Positions 1-11,492 of a DNA stretch of 64,000 nt are shown piece after piece. Source of the DNA: Galaxea fascicularis. Its lineage: Eukaryota > Cnidaria > Anthozoa > Scleractinia > Euphylliidae. The DNA lies in contig OX419343.1 in assembly GCA_948470475.1 (NCBI GenBank), positions 7,174,241 to 7,238,240 of the forward strand, in the 5' to 3' direction. Under the pieces are notes generated by a model that did no database searches, was not told the DNA's origin, and saw only the letters and a program-made list of their open reading frames with translations. Position numbers and translations under genes: made by a program. How positions within the stretch are numbered: position 1 is the first letter of the stretch; every line of letters begins with the position of its first letter.

Positions 1-2430
1 TCACATCATTACAAAAAGTATAAATTATGTAATAATGGACCCAATCTTATTTTTAAGGAGACAAAGAAATTACTTCAAGATAAAGCCAGGTCCAGACTAT
101 AATTTTCTCTTGGTTAACTTATACCATTTGTCACTGTAAATATTACTTAATTATTTAGCGTTCGTAAGTCATACTTTGTTACTTATTTTAGTATAGCCTT
201 TGTTTTAATTGCAATTAACATTAGTTAGATTTTAACAGATGAAGAGCCACTCTGTTGAAATGCCGTTAATAAAGTCTTAATTGTTATTATTATTATTATT
301 ATGACATTACATCGGAAAGTGCGCAAGCCAGAATTTAAGTAGTAACTTTTTTTGTCAGTCTGAATTATTTTTAGATAGTTTTTTTATTTTTTTTATTAAC
401 TTTTTGATGCTTTTATAATTGTTATTAGTAATTTATAAAAATTATTATTATTATTATTATTATAAAGAATGAGTATAGTAGATGAATTTTTAAATAAGTC
501 ACTTAAATTTAAGCTGACTGAAAGATTTTGTTCAGTCATTTATTCAAGCTTTAAGTTTTTCATGTAAAGATGTAATATTAGCAAGGAACGAGAAATGTAA
601 ATAATTTTATTAGATCTAGTCTTTTTAGTAGGAAATACAGTATTTCTTTGTATTATTATTATTATTATTATTATATTATATAACATAAAACAAGACAAAA
701 GTAATGGGGTTATATAAGGGTCCCAACCCAATGTGACTAATTGAATGGATAATTAAATAATGTAGTTTGGAACTATTTCAGGCTGGGAGCCACCACAACT
801 AAATTAGGAATAAAGTTCTAGTTATTAACGTAGAGGCACCCAACGAACAAAAAAACTTACAAGGGATATTTCTAGGCTCCTTGCAATGTTAAAGACGGTT
901 TAAAGAGCTGTTTTGATCAGCTAGAACAATTTGATCTGTTCGGATTTCTAAGCTGAAAATTGAAGTGCCCGAAAATTTTAGGGAATGAAATCTTGAACGT
1001 TACCTTCGAAGAACTTCTCTGCGAACTATTTGCTTACCCGAAAATGCTAGGCGACCTTTTTAAGAGCTTAAAATTGCAAAAATATCCCTTCCGAACTCTT
1101 TTCCCCTGGATTTTCCCAGTTGCGAAACTTGTAAGTGATGTTTTAGTCAAGAAATCAGTAGCTTTTTGGCAATGCATTATCCGTAAGTCTTAGAACGGGT
1201 GGACTCTCCCGAACAGATATTTCCTCCAAAATTCAAAATAATTGGTCCTTACCTTTAGTTCTTGTCGGACCAATCAGGTCAACTTACTTGGAAAAGCCTA
1301 TATCAGGGTAGCCACGTATAATCTTGCTTAAGTTGTTTAAAGTTGCTCCCTGACAAACACCACAAACAAACATGGTGGAGGAAGGGAGCACCACCACTTT
1401 GCAGTAGGACAGATTTAACTCTGTGCTTTTCCATTCTTGTGTCTTGATCAGTTTTGACAGCCTTGATTCATGGGCATTGGGCTTTCCATTTACACTTATT
1501 TGTATCCTAGATGTGTAAAACTTACCTTGACTGAAGACAAACGTGCGACAACCACTTATTTAATTCCATGTTTTAGTTCTTGTGTCTGTAAGAGGCCAAT
1601 TTAGACGTAACGTATATAACCTTGACGTGGTAATTGGCTTCGCATTTACACCTAATTACTTAATTTTCTAGATAAGTAGATCTTAATGTGAAGCCAAACG
1701 TGCAATAAATAGGATTTCATGATCAATGTGTGTATTTTAACAGTTTATCCTCCTTAACGAGAAAATACATCAAAAGAAGAATTTCTCAGTGCTTTCGCAC
1801 TTTAGTAAATGGCACAACAAGGGAAGGAACGAAAAATAATACGCGGAATCCCTGGTATTGTGGTGTCCTCAATAGGACTGTTACCTTCATTTGCCATCAT
1901 TTACAAAGACAAAATCCCACTAATGCAACAGTCATTTGTGGCTTGAAACCCCCCACCCCGGAGGGGCTTCCCCCCTCAAGCATGAGAGGGGACATTCACC
2001 CTGTTTGGTCCACTGTTAGGTGGGGAATAGGCTAGAAGTCACGGTCTTCACATCTCCGCCCGGGAAATAAGAGGGACAGTCACTCCACGACCACGATCAC
2101 CGGTTTTCATTTTCACGCCGCATACTAATTTCGAATAAAATAGATCATTCACCGAAGCAAAAGAACGCCAATATTGAAGAGCTAGAATGCTTTGCAAAGA
2201 ATGTTTTAATATATATCCACCATGCATATTTATTGATGTCAACGGGATCGTTCTGATGGGCATTCATTATTGCCCCGCGACTTTAAGAGCTTTCACTTGC
2301 AAAAAAAAGGCAACAAATTTGTCCTTTCTGTTCTTGAAATCAAGGTAAAAGACCAGCTTTTTAGAATAAGCGGGTCGCAGTTTTAGAAATGGCTTTTCGA
2401 GCCCGAAAAGCTTTCAGAACTTTCGAGAAA

Positions 2431-2592
2431 CGGTTCCCTCAGATCAGGATCAGTGATCCAAGATCACTCGGACCATGGCGCAGCAGAGGAACCGAAGAAT
2501 CCTTACTCAGAGTGGCTCTCGGTTCCTTTGATGCGCTATGATCCGAGTGATCTTGGATCACTGATACTAATCTGGATCATCTCAAAGGAACG
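2431..2592. mobile_element. foldback MITE
   Basis: The two ends are inverted repeats. The cores of the arms, at about 2449-2473 and 2542-2565, share GTGATCCAAGATCACTCGGA and its reverse complement almost perfectly. The outer ends read CGGTTCC on the left and GGAACG on the right. There is no coding content, which fits a small non-autonomous DNA element. Confidence 0.7.
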
Positions 2593-3189
2593 CACCTTAA
2601 TTTTCTAACAGAAATTTATTGTGATCACTCGAAAAGCTTCTCGAGAGTGCTGCAAGTCCAAGGCGATTGCGTGAGACGAAACTATACGCGCGGGACGAAG
2701 AGAGAGCGTGGAAAATTAATAAACGCGCTTCGCGCCCAAAACAATCCAATACAATAAACTTAATTTAGAGAGGGTGACGTGTTACCAAAGGAGTTATCTA
2801 ACTTACGGCTCCGCGCTCTATTCTCCTTTCTCGCGCTTACCGGAGATGTGATGAGAAAAAACAACCCTCTGCAGGTGATTTTTGTGAGTTTGCAACATTT
2901 CGCTACCGCACTCCTCAAAACAGCAACGTCGGCGAACAAATTCATGGTTGTCAAGAACTTGTGAGTATGACAATAGAATTTCTTCCTCCACGTTGTTCCT
3001 TACAATTTATTTCCCGGACAGGTCGCACATCTTACTAGTTGAACACGTTGGAGTAATCGCGAAAGTTTCAATGACGTCATTATATTTCGTTCCCGTTCCC
3101 GTAGTCGTTACTTAAACGTTTAAATCCTAACATCAGCATGTACATTCTCCACACTGTTCGCCATACATTCCTATGTTAATGATGAGGAG

Positions 3190-3420
3190 AATTTGTCAAA
3201 CAATCAAGACTTTTGTTACTTGTTGATCACTTCTTTTTCTCACAACCTTTGTTTGAGTGAGCAGTGTTACTATCAGGACAAATTAACCATTGGAAACTCT
3301 CAACCGTTTAACCCCTAAGGGGTCTCCCATTGACTAGTAAAATCGTCTGGTGTTAAACAGAGTAAAAGCTATTAAGTCACTCTTAGGGAGGATAGGGTTA
3401 AGGGAGATAGTTCTTTAAGG
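3190..3420. repeat. diverged dispersed repeat (coral-type)
   Basis: This segment shares its order of words with 4320-4550 and, more weakly, with 27590-27720: a 'caatcaaga' word, a 'ttgatcac/ttgatgatcat' word, 'tctcataac', and a closing 'ttaaccctta' word. The family resembles a very common stony-coral repeat that I recall. That identification is from memory only. Confidence 0.4.
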
Positions 3421-4099
3421 ATAAAAAGGGTTTGATCTGAGACATAATAAACACGTTACTGAGAATAATGTATATGAAATAAATCATAAATCATCATAAA
3501 TCCTGTACTCTTATGTTCAAGCACTTTGAGTTCTGCAAAAAATTACTAAAAATAACTTTCAGTTTTACATCCCGTATTTCAAGGACATCTATCTTTCATG
3601 CGTTTGTTATAAGTAACCTGGACTTTGCAAAATTCACGGGACACAAGCAATGCAGACACCATTCCACTCAAATAGTTTAGATGTAGTTTGATAAATATGG
3701 TTTGGAGGTTTTGGAGAAAGGTTTGCGAGTCAGACATTTAAATAACAATCAACTGCTTCAGCACACATTAAGCTGAAAGGAGCTGTTCAGATAATCTCCA
3801 CAGCCCTTGAATAGAAAGGTTTTGTGATTGAATTTAACTTTCTATTGTTTTGTACTTTCCCTTAAAAATAAAAAATATACAGCAACACTGTTGGTTACCT
3901 TCTAAGCTACATTTAAGACAACACTTTTGATTGCCAAAAGAACTTCTCAAGAAACAGCAGAAAACATTGTTTTGATTGACATCATTTAACTTTTGGCAGT
4001 TCAAAGTGTTCGTAAAATAGCTCACATAAACCATTTTTAAAATATCTTGCCTCACAGGACCTCATAAAAATAACCAAAGAAGAGATGTTCTCTTCTTTT

Positions 4100-7000
4100 T
4101 CAGCTATTTTTCTGTAGCAAACTATGTCCCAGAACATCTGAGTTAGCAGGGGCATTGGTAAATATGGTTCCCACAAAGGTAAATGATCCCCAGAGGGGAT
4201 GAGAGATCACTTTACAGCAGCCAAGGTCCATAATGTTGCAGCCCAGGTGGTTGTATCGCTCGTCTGTCTCAAACAACGTGCAATTTGTGTGTGGGCCAAA
4301 GAACTGGAGACATAATACAAATGTGGATTAATCGTCTAACCCCTGACATCCATATGCATATTTTCTCGACTGGTTCACTTATATTACTTATACTACTAAC
4401 TAGCACAGAGAATTTGGTTAACCATCAAGACATTTCATGTTTGATGATCATTTCCTTTATTCTCATAACCTGTGTGTTAGCTGTAACAGTTATACAGTAA
4501 GGAGAAAGTAGGTTCTGGTCACTGTTTGGACTTAAAAGGTTAACCCTAGTACTGATTTTTGGATACACATATGACGTGACATCTTGGTTGACAATTCAGG
4601 ATTAATAGATATGAGTGATTTTGAAAGTTCTCAAAATTGCACTCGCCTAAAGGCTCGTGCAATTTGAGTAATTTTGTTGAGTGTACTTATACTCACTGCA
4701 GTTCCTGATGATGGATCAATGAAGTCTGCCCAGTAGCCAGCTGCTAGAAGACTGTTACAGATCTCTTTAGCACTCTCCACAAACTGCAACATGACATACA
4801 AGTGGTGGAACAGAGAATTAACTCTGAAGTGTAAATTAAAGTGCTAATAGAAACCCATGAAAAACCCACTGGGCGTTAACCCTAGTAAAGGGTATCAGGG
4901 AACCACATGAGGCAAAGAAAAAATTCTTATGACCTTGGTGGGAATCAAACCCACGACCTCCGGATTAGATCTACCGTTGCTCTGCTGACTAAGCTACAAG
5001 GTCAGACAGAGAAAGTCGGAGACGATTAAGATGGTGAATTGCGGCGAAGAGAAAGTAAGGGTACATATATATGTTGTGCCGCGTAGCACTATAAACACAT
5101 ACAAGTGGTGGAACAGAGAATGAACTCTGAAGTGTAAATTAAAGTGCTAATAGAAACCCATGAAAAACCCACTGGGCGTTAGCCCTAGTAAAGGGTATCA
5201 GGGAACCACAACATAGACATATACAGTTCAAAAAGTCATCATTAAGGTTACCATATACCTTCAGATCAGCAATTTTCTTCAAATTTGGATTTTTTGGTTA
5301 AAGTAATGATCAACATGGGATCTCTAATGTAAAAAAAAATTATTGAAAAATTTAAATATTGGTGGAGAAATGGTGGTTTTACAGAAGTAAGAATTACCAT
5401 TTGATTGATATTCTTAGCACTGTTTCTTTGAATCAATTGTTTTACTTGAAGGGGGCACTTTAAAGAGCTAAAACTCAAAGGGAATTTGTCTGTTTGCCCT
5501 CAAATTTGGACAGTGCCTAGATTAACATATAAAACAACAAAAATGTGTTGCGCATTTTTTATTTCAAAACATTTTTTCCCTGAAAGCAATTTTTGTGCAA
5601 TCAGTTTACATTTTTTCAAAACTATTTCACAAGTGTGCTTCACTGTAAATGAGTATGGCAAAATGCAGACACATTTTTTTAGTGCAATGGGTCTGGAAAC
5701 TGAGGAACAAATTAAATTAGCAAAAGACAAAACCTTGTAGCTTTGAAAAGGTGATTCAGACGCTCACATTTAGAAGTTGTGAAAAATTTGACAATTCATT
5801 TTATTTCAAAATTCTTGGTATAGTTTTATAGCCAGCTCTATAAGCTTAAATTTGATATGGGAGTTTAGGTATCTACAGTTTAAACCAGATGCACTACATC
5901 GCTTGGACGCGAGACACCCCTGAAGGTATACGGTAACCTTAAGGACAACAAATATTTCTGACTTGTGGACTATTCAAAAACCGCATGACCAGTCGTCTGT
6001 TAAGTATGTCAAAAGTGATAAAATTCCAAGGCTTACACAGGCCATAAGGTCATCCCTTTCGTCCTCCACCTCAGGTGACCAAGCACTCATGTCATTCTTA
6101 GTTTGCTGGCTGATGCTAACAACAGTTAACTGACCCAGCTGTACTCCGATGTTAGGAAACAGCTCCATGAATCCATGGTGAAGGAATCCTGGACACTGCT
6201 GAACACTGCATTCAACGGTACCAGCAGTACTGCTCTTCTACATCAGTTAAACAATCAAATATGAAATAAAGGTTACTCTTGGGAAGATAACTCCTTAAGT
6301 TCGTTGTATGTCCTGAAATTTTTTTTGCAAGTTGCAGAAACAAACCAGAATTCTACATTTTTCAACATTGCAAGACACAAAGCATGATCAAGTAAACCTG
6401 CTCAAAATACTTGCCACCTTTACATCACTAGTTACAAGAAAAATTGCCTTGTGTCAGTGTTCTCTCTTTTTATCAGCACAGCAGGTAAAAGAGGTTTTGA
6501 AACTGCTAGAGCAGTCACAACCATGTTTATTACATCTACTTTAAAGCAATTTTAGGCAGTAATAACTGGCATAACATACGGTAAATTTTACCGGTTACCG
6601 CCTGAAAAGGAGAACACTGTGTGTAATGGCTGGCTACACTATGAAAGTACACTGGTAAATATTCCATAACTTAGTTTTATTAACACTTCAAAATTTGTTT
6701 CCAATCAGCATCAAATTTTACCTTACCACACCACCACTTGTTCATATATACAAGTCAAAAAAAATAAAGGAAATGATAACCAAAGAGAAATGCATATATT
6801 GTGTACAGAGCACTGAGGGAAATAAATTATGTGTGCTGACAGTGGAACATGACAGCTGCATACTATTATGCCATAAATTTGTTTTTGTCTTTTCAACATT
6901 CTTATAATTGTGTAAGGAGATGATGCAGTTAATGACAAGGGGAGGGGTGTTATTACAAAATCTGACATCCAAATGGAATGCTTACTTAGGGTTCTCAATG

Positions 7001-9885
7001 GAACTTTGAACAGTCATAGCTGTGCTATTTTCAGCTATAACACTGAAGTACATGGTCAAAGCCTTCTTCTGATCGAGGCACTTTTACAGCCATAACACTC
7101 ACTAGCAACACTTGTGACAGGTGTCACAGGTTACAGGTTCAACTGAGAACCCTGCTCATTGGTCATCTATGGGGACCTTCATTTAAAAGGAGTTTGACAG
7201 AGTTTTAAGCAAATTTTATGCACTGGGTATCTGAGGGTTAATTCATAAACAATTGGCAGGTACCTGTGTTTGAGCAACCATTTCCTGGTAATTGTCTTCA
7301 GCAATATCCTTCATGTAACTGTCCATGACTACCGCTTTTCTGACGTCTTCTGACTCTAACTCTAAAAGTGCTTCTGCCACAGTTCGTCTGTGTAATCCAC
7401 TTTCTGTCACACCTGGCTGAGGAAGTTGAGCCATATCAATACCAACGTTACCAGGAAGAGGAAAGTTAGGGTCTTTAGGAGCAAAAGGACCAAGTTTTGC
7501 ATCTGGCCAGTGACTAGCTTGTGAAGTGCCTGAAATAAAACCCAGTTAAATGACTGAGGAATTTTTCTTTATTTGGATACAGTAGCTTAACTAATGTAGT
7601 TTAAGGTGGTCGAACACAGTTTTTCGCGCGCGCTCTTGCTGATACGATTCAGCGCGCGCACAAGGATTGCAAAAACAAACATGCTGTTGATACAGCGATC
7701 ATTTTATTTGCTCAATGCCCGCTCTATCTTTGCTATTTTCTTCACAATTGACCGCAGTGCACTGCTGGCTTTAGTCTTTTATAACAAAGGTATGTTAGAA
7801 AAGGTAACGATGCAAAGTACCCAGCAATTCTCGGATTTTTCCGAATCGAAAGAACCCAGTTACATGCAGCGCATGCGCAGTTGCTCAAAAAATTGAGACC
7901 GACTGCTTTTGCACAAACTTGCCGATTTCTAACAATCCAGTCGTTAGAATTTCAAGAAATTTGGCAAGAAAATAGTTCGTCAACCACGTGAATGATCTAT
8001 CAAGAAAAATAGGAATTTTGACATAGGGAAATTTTAATAATACCGAAAACGATTTACGGCGAATTACGAAAACCGCCTATGTCAAAATTTTATTAGAACA
8101 GTGTTGACAGACGGGATTTTTTTTTAAATAAACAAAAACTATTTTTAAGCCTTGTTTTGAACCAGCCCTGTTGCCATGGCAACAGCACACACACACCCTG
8201 GCCAAAATGCGAGAAGAAATACTTCCGTAGTTAAACTTGGCTCTTGCAAAAAATGGGTGCCAAAGCATAAATACTTTTAAAGTAATGGTGTATTAGGCAT
8301 AGGCACTTGAAAACTGTGTTCGGCCACCTTAAGGATTTATATGTACAGACCACAAAACTACTTTGGAAAAAAATGCATATTTAGGCATGTTTACACTACA
8401 GAAAAAATAGGTTTGGACCCCGTCAAAAAAGTAGTATGGACCAATATGGAAACTCCAGTACAAGAATAATGGGTCTGTACTACTTTTTTGACGGGGTCCA
8501 GACCCATTTTTTCTGTGGCTGATTCCACCCACTGTAATAATAAATTAGCAATGGTGCATGTAGTCACTACACCAATAATTAGTGCAGTGGTGAAAAGGTC
8601 ATACACTGAGGATCTCGCGTTAAAATCCAATCTTTATTCATCAAGTTCCACCTTCAGCCCATAATTTATGAATACAAACCAATTTCTCCAAAGTGATAAC
8701 CAGTCTCTAGGCCAAAGGAGAGCAAATTTTAGATAAAATTGGATCTTAACACCAAATCATCACCTATTCCTCTTTTGCACCAAGCCCTTCATTATTTTGT
8801 TACCCTAATAGTGATGCGCAAAAAGAATTTGTCTGAGATGCACTGGATTCCAAGACTCATCTGCACTACAGTTTTAAATTAAACACAACATCAAATCCCT
8901 CACCCACCACAGGGCCCTCCCATCCACTCTATGGGATTCCAATTTTGATCAAAGCAAGATTTTACTTGACAATTCAGTGCTATGTGTCAAATTCACACCC
9001 AGCGGTTTCTGTGCTTACATAAGCTGTGTGACAATCTGAAAAACTGTATTGTTCCCAGCATAAGATAGGTACTATGCTTGCATCGTCTGTTGAACACTGA
9101 AATTTAGTGTTAAAGAATAGAACTTATCAGTGCTTTTCCAACTCTAAGTACCAGTACATGTAGGAGAAAGTAAGATCACAAACCTTGGAAAAGATATAAC
9201 CACCCCAAAAATGCAATACTAGCAAGCAATTTTGTAAGATACAACCCAGAATTAAGTCACCACCCAATTTCTCACTTACAGTAATATATTATTTTGCTTA
9301 AAGTCTCCCAAATCTTGTCTCAGAGTTTACAATTTCAAATGATTTTGAGAGGTTGTGAGGGACAGTTCATTCCATCAAGAGCAGAAAGAAAGCAGCACAA
9401 CATCCGAGTCTGAATATCTGTTGTAGGTCAAAATGATTAGTTTGATTTTCAATTTCCTTTGACTCTTTACCCTAGAAAACAAAGGAAATTCATCTGACCT
9501 ACAACGTATCCAAAGAGAGGTTCTGAAGATTTCTTAACATTGCTTAATAGAACCCTTGGGTTCAAGCAGATGTTTACTGAATTAAAACTACTGTTATAGC
9601 TCCACCCACCACAATTAGCTCTTGCTAGAGTATTTATGGGAAAAAATAAAATAGTATGGGGGCATGTTTCAATTAAACCAAAGTTGATTGGAGTTTCCAA
9701 GCTTCTAATCAATTTACTATGATTTGGTTCTTAGACTTGTGGTTACTTTTTATAGTACATGCAGTTTTGATGAAATTGATTTTTATTTTTACCTTTGTAC
9801 AGATATTTTTTCATACATTTTCATGTTTTAACAAGTTCCTATGTACTCCTAGAAGTTTACGTGTCAAAATATATTTATCTGATTA

Positions 9886-9918
<33 letters not shown>

Positions 9919-10270
9919 CTGACTGATTGATTAATTGATTGATTGGAATTTCAGGACAGCTGGAGCTCCAGTTCACACGCTCACCACTTTCACAACATAA
10001 TTTCCACTAACCCATCCTGAATAACTAATATGTTCAATTTGTTATTACATGAGATTTATTGCTTAAATACCAAGACATTTGACCATGTATTTACCAGATC
10101 CATCCCCAAACAGTGTAGTATCAGTACTTGAAGTACTTAACGCTGCTCCTTGCTGTAAGTTCCTCACCATCTGATTGACAACTGCTCTCAAGCTGGGGTA
10201 GTACCTGACCACACGTGTGGCCTTTCTCAGTGCCTGATTGAAGGTAACAGTTGTAATTTTAATGATGATG

Positions 10271-10315
<45 letters not shown>

Positions 10316-11295
10316 TCCATTGATACCACACAAATTCAATGTAAGTTTTCAAATGCATCTACATTAGGCTCTGCTCTAAGAAAAGAAGTTGGGTGCCTAA
10401 AAATCTCTTAACCCTTGAAATCCAGGGTGCCCGGCAGATAAGTTTGGTACAAAAACTAACAATTCCTGGTTGCCCAAAGGCACAGCAAAGTTGCCAGGGG
10501 CGACCGGACGCCACTAGAGCACAGCCCTGATCTAACAAAGAAAGCTTTACAATTTATTTTATTCTAAACATTTTACAATTCTCAATAATCAAATCAAATG
10601 TTGGTTTTTGGAGAAAGGACAAGACCAGAGTACCCAGAGAAAAACCTCTCGGAGCAGAGTAGAGAACCAACAAACTCAACCCACTGATGATGCCTCATCT
10701 AAGAAACGAACCCAGGACAGACTGGTGGAAGGTGAGCACTCTCAACGCTGCACCAACCCTGCTCCCCTGGTTGTATGCAATCCCCTACTTAGTTGGTTGC
10801 ATTTTTTAAGGTATTATAAAACATCCATAAAAAGTACAGTATCTCTTGCTTGCAAGTGTATGAGCATATTAAAAATTCTTTTGTACATGCCTACAAATGA
10901 GCTGAGGAAGAGTTTTGGCTGCGTTGTAGCCACTCCGTAGGATCGACACAGGATACCAAAACTCATCAAGCTCGGGAGCTCAAATATGACCCAGAGGCGT
11001 GCGATCTGTAACGTGCTACTACGTACATTAAACGTTGCTTTCAGTAACGCAAAAGCAAAACAAGAAAGTCAGTGAATGTCCAGTTATCTTAAGGGCTATA
11101 AGACTGATTGACCATTGAGCTAGGATAGCTTTGTCCTTAAAATGAATGAAACGGAAAAATAACTGTGAACGTGACCTGCTATGAAGTTGTTCGCCTGTCA
11201 GCTACTATAAAATACATCAAAATATCGTCGTTTTGCACCAAAAGGCCAAAACCAACGTACCCATCAAATTCAAGGTCTCCTACCTTAGTAGCCAT
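4100..11295 (-). CDS. MMADHC: MMADHC, cobalamin trafficking protein CblD
   Basis: Six coding exons on the minus strand: 11295-11284, 10233-10095, 7529-7264, 6237-6037, 4783-4697 and 4303-4100 (909 nt, 302 aa; human about 296). All junctions are GT/AG and in phase. Exon 2 gives a basic, Arg-rich amphipathic N-terminus ([19 protein letters not shown]) that looks like a mitochondrial presequence. Family blocks follow: WPDAKLGPF...[57 protein letters not shown] and [14 protein letters not shown]. In humans MMADHC partners MMACHC and routes cobalamin to the mitochondrial or cytosolic enzymes; the first Cys of GCC (Cys264 here, Cys261 in human) is the cobalt-contacting residue in that complex. The 12-nt first exon (Met-Ala-Thr-Lys) is the least certain part. 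Intron 2 holds a 732 bp TTAA-flanked element. The gene is divergent from the JmjC gene. Confidence 0.93.
4320..4550. repeat. diverged dispersed repeat, second copy
   Basis: This has the same word order as 3190-3420 (see that entry). It lies just upstream of the last MMADHC exon, in intron 5. The copies are too diverged to delimit exactly by eye. Confidence 0.4.
4794..5210 (-). mobile_element. tRNA-derived SINE with duplicated tail
   Basis: On the minus strand 5003-4931 is a tRNA-like head with a 7-bp acceptor stem (GACCTTG/CAAGGTC), a box A (TAGCTTAGTCAGC) and a box B (GGTTTGATTCC). The anticodon stem pairs only 3 bp, so this is a retroposon head and not a working tRNA gene. The tail lies at 4794-4907, and a second, nearly identical copy of the tail (about two differences in 113 bp) lies at 5096-5210 on the other side of the head. 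The element sits in MMADHC intron 4. Confidence 0.75.
5242..5942. mobile_element. TTAA-flanked TIR element (piggyBac-like)
   Basis: The left end reads TTAAGGTTACCATATACC and the right end GGTATACGGTAACCTTAA, so inverted termini of about 23 bp abut TTAA on both sides. The 700 bp interior has only short overlapping ORFs on both strands and no transposase. TTAA duplication is the hallmark of piggyBac-type elements; the family assignment is inference. It lies in MMADHC intron 4. Confidence 0.65.
7601..8332. mobile_element. TTAA-flanked TIR element (piggyBac-like)
   Basis: The ends are TTAAGGTGGTCGAACACAG at 7601 and CTGTGTTCGGCCACCTTAA ending at 8332, a 19 bp inverted repeat with one mismatch including the TTAA. 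The left interior is rich in GCGCGC. There is no transposase; the ORF at 7606 begins inside the terminus and is not a gene. It lies in MMADHC intron 2. Confidence 0.75.
8398..8517. mobile_element. small foldback MITE
   Basis: The left arm (8398-8441) and right arm (8470-8517) are near-perfect reverse complements containing GACCCCGTCAAAAAAGTAGTA. The loop is about 28 bp. It lies in MMADHC intron 2, just beyond the TTAA element. Confidence 0.75.
9882..9945. repeat. (TTGA)n microsatellite
   Basis: About 15 units of TTGA/ATTG with a few CTGA and TTAA variants. It lies in MMADHC intron 2. Confidence 0.9.
10262..10314. repeat. (TAA)n microsatellite
   Basis: A GATGATGATAATAATAAT tract 29 bp upstream of the MMADHC exon 2 acceptor at 10233. 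Read on the minus strand it gives a false poly-Ile stretch upstream of the exon. Confidence 0.95.
10390..10515. repeat. dispersed repeat fragment
   Basis: A non-coding stretch ending in CACTAGAGCACAGCCCTG, which looks like the terminus of a cnidarian MITE family I recall. Boundaries are not visible. It lies in MMADHC intron 1. Confidence 0.3.
10592..10775 (-). mobile_element. tRNA-derived SINE copy
   Basis: In reverse complement this matches the copy at 51235-51350: a box-B-like GGGTTCGTT word, then GGTTGAGTTTGTTGG, CTACTCTGCTCCGAGAGG, and a tail with CCAAAAACCAACATTTGATT. I recall this SINE type from anthozoan genomes. The ORF running 10608-10940 is a by-product of this repeat. Confidence 0.65.
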
Positions 11296-11492
11296 AGTTT
11301 TGTCGTAGCTTATCACAAGCCAACAAAATCAGATAAATTGTCTATTTTTTGACAACAATGGGCAATAGTATTAACTTTCACCCTCGTATACAACAGACGT
11401 GACGCAATTCACGACAACGGAGAATGGTGCAGAGTTTAACATGTGCCCACAATGCAAAGCGCTCTTTTGTTGTTCTCGACTTCCGGTTCACA
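11296..11492. promoter_or_regulatory. divergent promoter, MMADHC / JmjC gene
   Basis: Only 197 bp separate the MMADHC start codon (minus strand, 11295) from the preferred JmjC start (11493), so one compact promoter should serve both. It contains an ETS-type core (ACTTCCGG, 11479-11486) and a TGACGCAAT word near 11400 that resembles a C/EBP-ATF element. ETS sites are frequent in divergent animal promoters and in genes for mitochondrial proteins. The binding itself is inferred. Confidence 0.5.

Larger units (their letters stand above)
1..4099. other. intergenic stretch, repeats only
   Basis: No gene is supported here. The first 300 bases end in AATAAAG-like text followed by (TTA)n near 283-300, which resembles the 3' tail of a non-LTR retrotransposon. 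Further (TTA)n tracts lie at about 440-465 and 652-673. Two diverged copies of a 140 bp unit lie near 1430-1560 and 1575-1720. A foldback is annotated at 2431-2592. The ORFs at 960, 1730 and 2779 have no recognisable domain, and the two ORFs near 2760-2964 overlap on opposite strands, so I do not call them genes. Confidence 0.5.

Noticed and set aside
2760..2964. Two overlapping ORFs on opposite strands with a GTGAGT donor at one end
   Set aside because: Mutual shadows with no recognisable domain; I could not find a continuing exon on either strand.
4931..5003. A tRNA gene on the minus strand
   Set aside because: The acceptor stem and box A/B are good, but the anticodon stem pairs only 3 bp and SINE tail sequence follows directly, so it is a SINE head.
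10063..10329. A single minus-strand ORF of 88 residues with a poly-Ile stretch
   Set aside because: Only 10233-10095 is coding (MMADHC exon 2). The rest is a translated TAA microsatellite and intron.
10608..10940. A plus-strand ORF of 110 residues rich in Gln/Ser/Thr
   Set aside because: Its first part is a SINE in reverse orientation that matches another copy at 51235; no domain.
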